A DNA stretch of 64,000 bases, taken from contig JARWMV010000237.1 of NCBI GenBank assembly GCA_030998015.1, forward strand, positions 558,001 to 622,000. Direction: 5' to 3'. Below the pieces are notes generated by a model that saw nothing but the letters and a program-made list of their open reading frames with translations, ran no database searches and had not been told where the DNA came from. This stretch comes from Ceratorhiza oryzae-sativae (Eukaryota; Basidiomycota; Agaricomycetes; Cantharellales; Ceratobasidiaceae). The position numbers were made by a program, and so were the translations under genes. Below, in pieces: positions 49,613 through 60,098 of this stretch (position 1 is its first letter; every line of letters starts with the position of its first letter).

Positions 49613-49998
49613 ATTTTCGGTTGATTGCAGGAACGTGGGCTCGTAGTAAATAGGGTATTGGATCGAGTCAGAATGTCGAAAACTAGTCAAATTATCAGAC
49701 ATATATTCTTTCTCATATCGGTGCCATAAGCCTACCTGTTTCACCGAACTAAAATTCGCAAAGCTGGTACTCAGTTATTCAAGCGTGACGAAGTCGGAAG
49801 AGGGTTAGCCACATTGCAAACGTGGATGACTCAGCAACTATTAGCTGAGCCTCGCATCGCATCCACAGACGCGCCAAAGCGACGCCTTTCTCCAGAGTAC
49901 TTGCCAAGATTGGTCTTATTGATATTTCGAGGGGGTTCAAAATACATATGTTTCATTGTTAGGCCTAGTTCTGCAGCTATTGCATTCTTATCAGTCCC
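49613..49998. other. Intergenic region, promoter of H5
   Basis: About 390 bases between the stop of H6 and the start of H5. No recognisable element. Confidence 0.4.
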
Positions 49999-52439
49999 TC
50001 AAGTTTCAATCGTTTCTCCCGAGATGAGAGTTACTGGCCCAGTGCGAGTGGTCCCCTTGAGGTAGAATGATGATGAATAAGCTTCAATTGAAACCTTTCA
50101 AGTTGGAGGCAACATACATTTTCCTTCCATTCCAAGTAAGCGTGCAGTTCGGTTCCGCCGAACTGAATGCAAACATCAAGTTGTAAATCCCAAAAGACAT
50201 TCCCGAATATCCCCCTCTCGCGTGTTAGTGCGCCGCTGAGGTCTTGCAACCCGGCTTTTACTGTGCACGCCTTTCGGAAATTGCTCGCCAGCGAACCTGT
50301 TTCCTAAGGTTTCAGATTGTGCGCATACTGATTGTTCCATAGCTAGCTACCTTCTTCAGTCAATGCCCAGTTCGGCGTGTCATCCCCCGAATATGAGAAT
50401 AAGGTGAGGGTCAAATCATCTAAGTCTGGGGTTGCTGAAGAGTATAAGCGGTGAACCTGCTCGCGGCGCACAGCATTGGCATCCATTGGAACACCCTGTA
50501 AACGGAAAGCATAAACCAGCGCAGTCAAAACTTACTTAAACCGGAAGTGTGCGTACCTTTGGTACAATCGGACACCAGGCTCCAATGACTCGCGGAATCC
50601 CATCCATGCCAATGGTTTTTATGCGGTTGATATGTTCAGCATCATCAGGGTCGAACATGGTACCAACAGCCACGCCAAACGAGAAGCGGGGTGCGCGCGA
50701 AGAAACGTTACTGAGAGTACTCCACATAACTGCACCATCGGCAACCGCTTTGGAACTAGGATTCCAAGCAATTTAAACACATCATCATTTCAAGGCGAAT
50801 CAACACCTACGTAGAGTCATTTGTTAGAGTAATCCGCGATCCTTTTGGTTCGTAACATCGCTTAAACTCCTCTCGCAGGAACGGACTATCGCCAAATCCC
50901 CCTACCAACAGTATATACTAGAGCTGGGTCAGCCTTTGATAAGTAACCAACGGGGGTGGACCTACCGGTACATCTAAGCCTTCAATTTGTTGATCCACAC
51001 TGGCTAAAATTTCTTTCGTGCAAACTTCAAAAAAGGACTTGACGATTGAGCTACATCATAAGCAGATATCACAATGATTTGATTTTTTGTAAACCATACG
51101 GAGGCTTACCCTGGCAAAGTCATCCTGCCACGACGTGCTTTTATTGTTGGGTTGTTGAAGCGCGATTGAGCAACAGCGACAGTCGAATCTGCATTGGGGT
51201 CCTTAAAAGCCCGTTTTGCAAATGCTTCGAAATCTTTAAGACCGGCTTTGGTATATTCTTCAACATCCTCCGGTGAAAGTTGAGCGCTTGCAAGTGTGGT
51301 TTGTAGATACCTCTCTGCTTCATCGTCAATAAAGATGGCACCGGCCTGAACGCCTGTGAAATACACTTAGTCGACTATGGCGGATACCAACAAGATATAC
51401 TTACACGCGGAAGCGCGTTTCTCTTCCAGCTTCAGCACTGGTCGAGCGGAAACCACAGAGTACAACGTTGTGTCTACGGTTGACCCTCCTGCGTCGCATA
51501 CTGCGAAAACAGTTCCTGGCTAGAACGCAACATTTTGAGTGAGTGCCTGCCTACTTTCCTAGGACAAAGTTTAGACACTCCTACCTGAAGACAAGAGCCA
51601 AGACTTGTGTGATAGATGCAAAAGTGAACGGATGCTTCGGCTTCAGTTACAAAGCGGATTTTCGATAGAGCATTTTCAGGTTGAGCGAGACCAGCATCAA
51701 TAGCTGTTGCCCGCAAGAACGTCTGCTCCCGGAGTCCCCAACCATTGGGATGAGCGAGCACAACTTCCATTTCGGGCGAGTATTTTTCCCATACTGACGC
51801 CCCGTCAAGAACGCGCTCTTCAAAAAACGATTTGGTCTGTCGGAGAAGGTATCCAAGAAAGTCCGAATATATTTTTCGGAGTGGCACTCCGACTGGCAAA
51901 GCTGTAAAACGATACATAATCAGTGTAAAGAACCTCAAAGAGGGGGAACCTACATGGAAGCTTCAGGTCGTGTTTGGCTTTCATGTCTTCGGGGTGCAAG
52001 TGAAGCTTGAAATATTTAGCCAAACGCCAGCCTTGATCCTCGGCATCCAACTCCGCTTGATGAGACAGAGCCTCTGCCCCAAAGGACACCGCCTTTGCAT
52101 CGTCAGCATTATCGTCACTTGAGTATTCGCATTCTACAATTTACCTTGCCATCGGAATCATACCATACCAGACTGGGGATCTTGCTTTGCTGGGCTTGCG
52201 CTTCTTGGCCAGGCCATCGAGTTACACGATGCACAATCTGGTTTGCGCCTATTGTGCAGCAGAGCTATATTAATATCCACTCGATTGAGATGGGACCCCT
52301 TACCTTCCTGTAGATATGCAAAGGCGACTCCACTTTGCGTGGTCCCAAGATCTATCCCTATCACTATCTTGTTCTCTCCTCCCCAGGGCCCGCGTAGTGG
52401 CTTTGGGGTATGTTCGATTGATGTTCTCGTTGTTGCCAT
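49999..52439 (-). CDS. H6: HSPA12-like Hsp70 family ATPase, intact reference copy
   Basis: ATG 52439 (MATTRTSIEHTPKPLRGPW). All twelve exons are open and splice in phase to about 620 residues. Landmarks with rough positions: phosphate-1 VIGIDLGTTQSGVAF (27-41), VTRWPGQEAQAQQSKIPSL (53-71), FKLHLHPEDM (about 109), HPNGWGLREQTFLRATA (about 175), FVTEAEASVHFCIYHTS (about 210), phosphate-2 VCDAGGSTVDTT (about 240-251), LKDFEAFAKRAF (about 315), RRGRMTLPG (about 345), adenosine motif LLVGGFGDSPFL (about 386-397), KAVADGAVMW (about 420), GGTELHAYLEWKEN, then the short last exon GTTRTGPVTLISGETIET. There is no separate peptide-binding domain. It is the best template for judging the damaged copies. 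Confidence 0.88.
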
Positions 52440-53334
52440 GTCGAAATACTTATGTCTGTGTCTTTGCAGTGGGTGTAGTATGCGGTCGTGGCTAAGCTCA
52501 AGAAAGCTGAAATCGTGGCCACGAGGCGATGACTAATCAATAGCCACCAGAAGCTGTTCCATGCGGTCTGATGTCAATGAATATGGACCTCGCCCTGACC
52601 GGGTATATGCCACTATATGCAAACCGTGAATTTGGACATTTGCTGTTCGCTTGTTTGGTTCGTAGGATAAGTTTTCCAATCCCATGAGTATGGGGGTCTA
52701 TCGGCGAATATTCCTGATTACAGCTTGGAGGGACAAAGTTCTCATACGCCGCCTCTCAACACCCATTTCAAGCCTATTAGGTGGTATTTCTCACAGCCTC
52801 AGGCGCCCCGCTTCCAGCTTTGTATATCCAAGGCCATGGTTCATCACAGAGTTATCTCATGAACCTACCACGACTTTCGTTCAATTGTAAAACCATCCGT
52901 TTGCGCATAATAAAGGAAACCACCAAATTTCAATATCTTATGAAGAATTGATCACTTCAACAAAGGCTCATGAGGCAAGGCGAGTTTGAAGAGATCACGC
53001 CTCGTGAGCTGAATGTCTTGGTCTGGCCAACGTGAAGTAGAGACACTCGGGTTCTGATTACACTAGGAGTTCACATATCTGGTTTTGAGGCTTGAACGGT
53101 TTGTATTATGTCCATCTAGAGGCCTATCTAGTCGCGCTTCGCTTCCAACCACATGGCCTAATTTTAGATCTAGCCTCTGCAGAAGATAGCCGAGTTCATA
53201 CCCGTTAACCGGCTGCAAACATCCGTGCATCGGCATCATAAACTGCAATATATAATACAGTAGACATACAATACATTTTTTCCCCTTTAAAGGCACTATT
53301 CATGAGCACTTGGCAATTATTTCATATGACGACC
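52440..53334. other. Intergenic region between H7 and H6
   Basis: About 895 bases. Small frames only; no repeat or gene supported. Holds the H6 promoter and the H7 3' flank. Confidence 0.4.
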
Positions 53335-55742
53335 TCATTCGGGTATAATCGTAACCTTGCCAGTACGAGTGATACCCTGATAATTGCCGCTCATGAGCTC
53401 CGCTAAACGTGATGTTTGCTGCTGACTCACCTCTTCTACCCACTCCAGATATGCCTCCAGCTCTGTTCCGCCAAACCGAATACAAATGTCGAAATGCACT
53501 CTCCAGTATTTACGCTCCTGAACACCGATCCTTCGCTCAAGTGCACCCGAGAGGTTGGAAAGGTCAGCCGTAATGGTGCAAGCCTTCTGGAAACCAGTGC
53601 GAAAACCACCTTGAAATCCGACATGTCAGTCCGCAAAATTGAAAACGTTGAATTCGGAATAACCGTTTTTGTCGGTAACCCATCTTGGATTTCCATCCCC
53701 AGGTAAGAGAATAGGCTGGTCTCAAAAAACTCGAGATTTGGAGTTGGAGAAGAATAGTCTCTATGATAGTTCTTGTGAGTGACTGCTTCCACATCAAGAA
53801 CAATACTCTGTAGTACATGTTAGCGGCAAGGAAGCATCGGGAACAACCATGAATTACCTTTTCAACTACCCGTGACCAATGTCCAGATACTAGCTTGTGA
53901 CCGGCTGCACCTATCCAAGACTCGCGCCCTTGGTGTTCGGAGCACGAAGGGTCGTACCGTTCAGTGGTTCGTGCCCCAAACGAGAAGCGGGGTGCGCGAC
54001 CAGTCACACTACTGATCGTGTTCCAGATCAACGCGCCATCGGCAACAGCCTTTGAACTTATAATTGCAAGAGTCAACCCCTGCGATGAAACAAAGATCTG
54101 CTAAAATGACGTACGAAGATTCGTTTGTGAGAGTTATTTGGCAGCCCTGAGGCTCATACTGATCCTTTAGCTGCTGTCGAAGGAAAGGGCTATCTCCGAA
54201 TCCCCCAACTAATAGAATGTGCTGTGTATAATATGAGCACGCATATATAAACAAGTTTCTGCGCAAGACTTACCGAAACATCCACCCCTTCGATTTGCTG
54301 ACCTATACTCTTCTTGATTTCTTCTACACATATATCGAAGAAAGACTTTACAACCGCTCTTGAAGATTGTCTCAAAACGAGAACCCGCAATTTCAACTCG
54401 GACTTACCCTGGTAGGGACATCCTACCACGTCGAATCCTAAGAGAGGAATTGACCATGCGTGGGCCAGCCACCTCGATCTTTTGCTCTTTGGTCTGGTCG
54501 GCAAAGTTTCGCTTTGCGTTGTTTTCAAAGTCCTTGACGCCCCGCGTGGTAAAGTCGTGAATCTCTTCGCGAGACATCAACGCGTTGCCAAAGGCAGCTT
54601 TCAAATACTTCTCGGCTGCATAGTCGACAAAGATCGCCCCCGCTTGAACACCTGCGATGGAACGAGTAGATCAGTCTAATTGGATGATTAATCGGGATCA
54701 AATACTTTAGCTCACATGCGGAAGCCTTGATTTCTTCAATCTTCAACGCTGGACGGGTCGCAACAACTTTGTACACGGTTGTATCAACGGTGGACCCTCC
54801 AGCATCACACACAGCAAACTTTGCTCCGTTCTGAAACCACACATAATTAGATATCATGTATCGCGACGGGTCGGTCCTCACCTGAAGACGGCTGTCGAGG
54901 TTTGTGTGATAAAGGCAAAAGTGCACTGAAGCCTCTGCCTCGGTCACAAACTTGATCCTGCTCCTCGAATTGGCCTCAGAAGCAAACCCGGCTTCGACAG
55001 CCGCGGTTCGGAGGAATGCCTGCTCGCGTAACCCCCAACCATTGGGATGCGCAATCACGACCTCCATTTTGGAATGGTAGTTTTCCCAAATCAAGGCGCC
55101 ATCTACAATATGAAGCTCGAAATACGAGCGTGTGTTTTGGAGAATATAGCCCAAAAAGTCGGCATAAATCTTCCGAAGAGACACGCCCTCGGGAAGAGCT
55201 AGGAGGGTTGAGCCGCCGTTCGACTCTAATCAATACGTAAACTCACGGTCAAGTTCAAGATCATGACGAGCCCGCATATCCCTTGGATGCAAGTGAAGCT
55301 TGAAATGTTTAGCAAGTCTCCAATCGTTGTCTTCGGCATCCTCCTCTGCTTGAGGGGACGTTGCTTCGGCACCAAAAGCGACAGCCTGAGTTTGATCGTG
55401 AGTATATGATAAGCCGCTGAGCTGATTGAACGATTCACCTTTCCGTCAGCGTCGTACCACACCTGGGTAGGTATTTTACTATAGACGTTTGATGCTTCTT
55501 GGCCTGGCCATTGCATCACCCGGTGGATCGTTTGTTTGGCGCCTGTGGCACGTTCCAGGGTATCAATGACCACCCCGAGAAGTCAGCGTGCAGGGCCACA
55601 GACCTTGCTGTAGAAATGAAAATGCGACCCCGCTTTGCGTCGTTCCTATGTCAATCCCAATTACTATCTTACTATCGCCCTCCCATATCCCTTCAAAGGG
55701 CTTTGGTGCGGCGTTGTTTGATTCTTCGTCGCGCAATGACAT
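53335..55742 (-). CDS. H7: HSPA12-like Hsp70 family ATPase (one apparent frameshift)
   Basis: ATG 55742 (MSLRDEESNNAAPKPFEGIW). Motifs: VIGIDIGTTQSGVAFSFLQQ, VMQWPGQEASNVYSKIPTQ, AVAFGAEATSPQAEEDAED, VVIAHPNGWGLREQAFLRTA, FVTEAEASVHFCLYHTNLD, VCDAGGSTVDTTVYKV, VKDFENNAKRNF, RRGRMSLPG, LLVGGFGDSPFL, KAVADGALIW and GGTELEAYLEWVEE, with last exon GITRTGKVTIIPE ending at 53335. One base is missing at 53691-53702: after LFSYL the frame must change to read GDGNPRWVTDKN and reach the next donor. All other exons are open. It is the most upstream gene of the minus-strand series. Confidence 0.8.
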
Positions 55743-56404
55743 CAAGTAAGGCTAGGTTAGGCTCAATTCTAGATTTGGGCGTTGGGAACAATACGTTGGA
55801 TATTGACTAGGGTAATGAAAGCACTCGAAAATCGTTGTTCCTCGGTCGTGGCTGATCGAACGCCGGGCGGCCTCGTGGTGGCTTAGCCACTCTGCGCCAC
55901 TCTTCACGTGCATGATGACACAACATTGTTCTCCTACACTAGGGATATCCAGAACAAGGGTAGAGAATGAGTACTCTCTTGTACTCATGATAAATTTGGG
56001 ATCGGCTAGAGCTTGGAGTATTTGGTTACCAAAAGATAGTATCTGGTGTGCCGTATGATGTTTGTATTTAATTACTGATACATCCCGACTCGATACTCTA
56101 CAACGTGCTCCACCAAGGCAACACGATGGATAAGCCATTCGGCGAACAATATATTGGGCCAGGACCGATAACAAAAGTGCATTTCCATGCGCCTTTGCGT
56201 AATCTACCACATGAGTGATCGGTTGCATATTTGAATAAGCATTGACTTGGGTTTGCGGTTATCTAGTACGACCGATCCAAATACTTTTGGGGCGGTAACA
56301 GGATATACCCAGACCTCGCCGGTAGCTACTCCAAACGCGAACGGGGTCATCCCCGAGATCACGTGCCAACAAAACTGAATTTGTCGAATTTGTCTGGGCG
56401 CTCG
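55743..56404. other. Divergent intergenic region, H7 / guanylate kinase
   Basis: 660 bases between opposite starts; marks the right boundary of the array. No further features supported. Confidence 0.45.
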
Positions 56405-57469
56405 ATGTATCCCCCCGTCCAGCACCGCATCCTCCCCCGCCTCTTCCCCTCCAACGCAACCCTTTCTCGCTCCCTGCGCGTCGCCAACACACGCCACACC
56501 AGCTTCTCGACATATCCACCCCGAAAAATGGCTCCTTTGACCCAAGTCACGTCCACGTCCCAGCCCGTCGTGCTCTGCGGCCCCTCTGGAGCAGGCAAAT
56601 CCACACTGATCAAAAAGCTCCAGGACGAGTATCCAGGGCAATACAACTTTAGCGTTTCCCGTCAGTTTATTCCTTCGGAGTTTCGATCTAATTAACTTGA
56701 TTTGGTTTGGCGTGTTCTTTTGGGGGGAGGGCAGACACGACGCGTTCGCCACGCCCCGGCGAGGTCGACGGCAAAGCGTATCATTTCGTGAGCAAGGAGG
56801 CGTTTATGGATTTGGTGAAGCAGGGTGGATTCGCAGAGTACACGACGAGTTACGACACGTTGTACGTCCTTGGTTTCTGGGGGCGTATATTCTCCCTATC
56901 TATGCATTGGCTCATCAGCCCATCTCTGGACAGGTACGGCACGTCTGTCCGTGCGATCAAAGAAGCATCAGCCAACGGTGCGACATGCCTACTCGATATC
57001 GACACGGTAGGAGTCGCCAATATCAAACGCCAACACGCCCACCTCGGCTGTCTGTTCATATTCATCTCCCCTCCGAGTTTGTCCTCGCTCGGGGATCGAC
57101 TCCGGAAACGCGGGACGGAAAACGAAGCGACAATCGTCAAGAGATTGGCGAAAGCCAAAGCTGAGATGGAGTATGCTGCCGTACGTGTGTCCATTGTTGC
57201 TCTCTCTTCTCTCGGGTTGTGGGATGGGATGAGATGGATGGATCAACCCCGCATCCGTTTTCCGTTTTTTGTTTTTCCTCCCCGCACTAAAGCCAATCGT
57301 GTTCACATCTGAACGTTCTTGACAGTCGGGTGCGTTCGACGTGATAATCGTAAACGACGACATTGAACGGGCGTACGGCTTGCTTCGTGCCGCGATCCGA
57401 GACGGCGCACGTTCCGGGGACGTCCTTCCCGAGGGAATCCTCGAGGAGACGGCAGTGTCTATCAACTGA
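56405..57469 (+). CDS. GUK1: Guanylate kinase
   Basis: Four exons (56405-56660, 56735-56861, 56934-57180, 57326-57469) give 257 residues. The core has the P-loop VVLCGPSGAGKSTLIKKL, the GMP-binding FSVSHTTRSPRPGEVDGK and AEYTTSYDTLYGTS, LLDIDTVGVANIKR, FISPPSLSSLGDRLRKRGTE (lid) and FDVIIVNDDIERAY. It phosphorylates GMP to GDP with ATP and is essential for GTP and dGTP pools. The first ATG (56405) gives an Arg/Ser-rich leader (ILPRLFPSNATLSRSLRVAN) before a second in-frame ATG at 56528 (MAPLTQVTS); the core from there is about 216 residues, near the usual length. Dual cytosolic and mitochondrial products are possible. Confidence 0.95.
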
Positions 57470-58838
57470 CATCTTGTACCCCTCCTCCCCGCATGGCGTC
57501 ATACCGAGTGTTGGCTGTTGGACGACAGCCGTTGGTGACCCCCCATACAGTTGCCCTATCTCCGCATATGCTCGGCCAGCTCTGTGTCTGTAGTTTGTTC
57601 TGCCCATTCTTTCTTCTCTCCCCCCCGCAACACGCCATGTCTGTCTGTGTTATCCCAACCTATCACCATCCTCCCCTTTAGCCGGATGAATGTATTGCCC
57701 ATAGATGTAAAGACGAACCCGCCCCGTAGCCCTGTGAATCCCGACCGACCTAGACCTCGCTAGAATACATACTGTGATGAACTAAACCTTGTGCACCAGC
57801 CCGGCAATCCCTTGGCCAGTCGATAACAGGCCACGTTCATTGGGTCCCGGTCAATATCGCAAGAAGAGCCCCCCCCACCTACCCATGCCGCCGGTCTCTG
57901 TAAATTGACCTGTGGTGAACCTTGAGTGTATATAGCTCGCCGCGGGTTCTCAACCGTTTGCGGCGCTTCCTAAATTAATTTTTTTTCTCAGGGTTGTAGA
58001 GAGGAGGAGAGAGGCCCGCCGCCGGCATCTTGACCTTGAGCCAATGTGCTCTCTCGTCATGGTCTGGGCGTAAGCAACTTGGGGTGTAATCCCACCCTCG
58101 TCATGATTCCACCCCTCCACCTGCGCTCCAACCTCGGCCGCACTCCACCTAGCCTCCTGAAAGAAGAACAGTGGAGCCCAAGCACCAGGAGGTCTCCATG
58201 ACAAAGCCGAGATGTGCGCCCTCTGTGTTATCGGTGGTTCTGCCAAATTCCGAGATTCCCAGATCCAAGGGAACATATTTACGCAAGATCTGGTGAAAAT
58301 GTGGCTGAAAGCGGCAAAGTCTATGAATGGCATTTGATCTATGAAATAAAGTAGCCCCCGAAACCGATGCTCTATGGAATGCGAGAGGGAACGAGACGGT
58401 GCATAGAGAGAGAGAAGACAGAGAATCTATGAGTACAGTGGGTGATAGATGCGACGCAGGACCCAGAGAGAAGCAAAAAAAGGACAAGATGCACAGTATA
58501 GGACACACGAAGAAACAGACACACACAACAGCATATAACGAAAACAATAAAAAGTGGGGGACCGTCTAAGGACAGCTTTTCCGGTTGGAGCGAGAAAAAG
58601 GATATAGAGTAGTGAGTGGCGGCGTATGTATATGCAGAAGCGGGCGGTGGCGGCGGATAGTCAGGGCAGATGGGGGTCGTGAAATGGGGGTGATGCGGAT
58701 CGGCGAATGTGTCTAATGATATCAGGATGTACAGGGCGGTCCCGTTTGAACTAGACAAGTCGAGCGCGTCAATCCCAGGCGTATTGACAGGGGAGCGAAA
58801 AAAAAAACTCACAAGTTCCGAAAGAGGCAGGGCAGATC
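57470..58838. other. Convergent intergenic region
   Basis: 3' flanks of guanylate kinase (plus) and of the minus-strand hypothetical gene. Pyrimidine-rich tracts make long frames on the minus strand (58149-58547, 58372-58980) that read as low-complexity untranslated sequence. Confidence 0.45.
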
Positions 58839-60098
58839 TCATTGCCAGGACGAGAGCTCGCTGTCCATATCGCCGTCGTAGGACTCGCCGACGCCTGCGA
58901 TGAAGAAACGCTTCTTGCGCCTGGTGGGGGCGGGGACGGCATGAGAAACGACGGGGACGGCGTCGGCTGTGCCGCACCATTCATCGGTGACGTCCTTGGC
59001 TTGGGAGGCAGGCTGGGCCGGCTCTTCGTTCTCGCGGCAAAGCTTGCGATCGAGCTTGGGAGCTTTTGCCCAGCGAGGCGCAGAGAGAGGCGCCGAAGGA
59101 GCGAGCGAGGCATTTACGCCCCCATAGTCCGAGAGCACGCGCAGCGAGGGTTTGGGGATCGGGATGGGTTGGGCGCGGCTGCTGGTCGAGGTCGAATAGC
59201 CAGTCGGGAGCGGGTCAGACTTTGCGTGCAGACGACCCAGACGTGGGATCATGGGTGGGTCGATCAGAAAAGCGGCGGTCGCGACCAGATCATCGACCAC
59301 GGCACTTGTGGTGGCCGACGCGGGAGAGAGCCCGTCCTCCTCGCGATCAGAGGTTTCGCGCGAGGTGCTAAACGTCGAGGACTCGTACCGGGGCTCGGGC
59401 TGGGGCAGGCGGGTGTACGAGTACAGAAACGGCGAGTTCCGGGGCGGCTTGGACTGGGCCGGGATATGGAGCTCCTCGACGCGCTGGACGGGGACGTCAA
59501 AGTCGCCATCGCCGGCAACGTCTGGCTCGCCGCTGAGACACGAGGCGACGCGGTAGGGGCGGACGGGGCCCTCGAAGCCGAGCACGGGGCTCATATTGAA
59601 GATGAGGTCGGGCGAAGGCGTCGTGGCCGCACGCTCGCGGGAGAGGACGCGGTTCGTGACGTCCGACGGGGTGCGGTGCTCGACGCCGAGCTTGGCCTCG
59701 ACGGGCCGGTGGGCGAGGCGGCGAAAGTTGAGCGTCGGGTTGGGGAGCGCAGAGGCGGCGGGGTAGCGGGCTGGGCGTGTGGCGCGAGTGCGGGCGAGCG
59801 CGTTAGCAGCAGAGCCTCGGGCCGAGGCGGGCGGGGGCGGGGCGGGCGAGTGGGCAGACCTTGGGTGCGGGCGCGGCGTGGGCGGCTCGTCGTCGTCGTC
59901 GTCGTCGCGGTTGCATTCGGCGTGCTCGGGGCGGGACCTGCGGGCGCGGACACGGCCGCGGGCGGGGGACGGGGCGACGGGGGACGGGATGGGGTCGAGG
60001 GAGGGGATGTCGAGGGCGGTGGCGTGCTGCATGGTGAGGTGGGCCCATTGGGAGATGTACGAGTGGGAGAGGCCGGCGGCGGTGGGAGTGCAGGGCAT
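58839..60098 (-). CDS. Hypothetical disordered protein, about 419 aa
   Basis: ATG 60098 (MPCTPTAAGLSHSYISQW) opens an uninterrupted 419-codon frame. It is GC-rich and disordered: Pro/Ala/Ser-rich, with an Asp run (DDDDDD, encoded by a CGT/CGA repeat) and a basic patch (GRVRARRSRPEH). More ordered blocks are SPVLGFEGPVRPYRVASCLS, VEELHIPAQSKPPRNSPFLY and LDRKLCRENEEPAQPASQ. The C-terminus KKRFFIAGVGESYDGDMDSE looks conserved and may be a docking motif. A 603-codon plus-strand frame overlaps it almost fully; the minus frame is preferred because its ends and blocks are more protein-like. No family recognised. Confidence 0.6.
   Translation of the reverse strand: MPCTPTAAGLSHSYISQWAHLTMQHATALDIPSLDPIPSPVAPSPARGRVRARRSRPEHAECNRDDDDDDEPPTPRPHPRSAHSPAPPPPASARGSAANALARTRATRPARYPAASALPNPTLNFRRLAHRPVEAKLGVEHRTPSDVTNRVLSRERAATTPSPDLIFNMSPVLGFEGPVRPYRVASCLSGEPDVAGDGDFDVPVQRVEELHIPAQSKPPRNSPFLYSYTRLPQPEPRYESSTFSTSRETSDREEDGLSPASATTSAVVDDLVATAAFLIDPPMIPRLGRLHAKSDPLPTGYSTSTSSRAQPIPIPKPSLRVLSDYGGVNASLAPSAPLSAPRWAKAPKLDRKLCRENEEPAQPASQAKDVTDEWCGTADAVPVVSHAVPAPTRRKKRFFIAGVGESYDGDMDSELSSWQ
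59887..59907. repeat. CGT trinucleotide run
   Basis: About seven consecutive trinucleotide units, encoding the Asp run of the minus-strand hypothetical protein. Confidence 0.7.

Noticed and set aside
25967..55742. Explaining the frameshifts by extra introns
   Set aside because: At each site I looked for GT-AG pairs that would restore the frame; none kept the residues conserved in the intact copies.
25967..55742. Canonical stress-type Hsp70 (SSA/SSB) genes
   Set aside because: The ATPase motifs match, but the usual peptide-binding domain and EEVD-type tail are absent; length and motifs fit the HSPA12-like branch.
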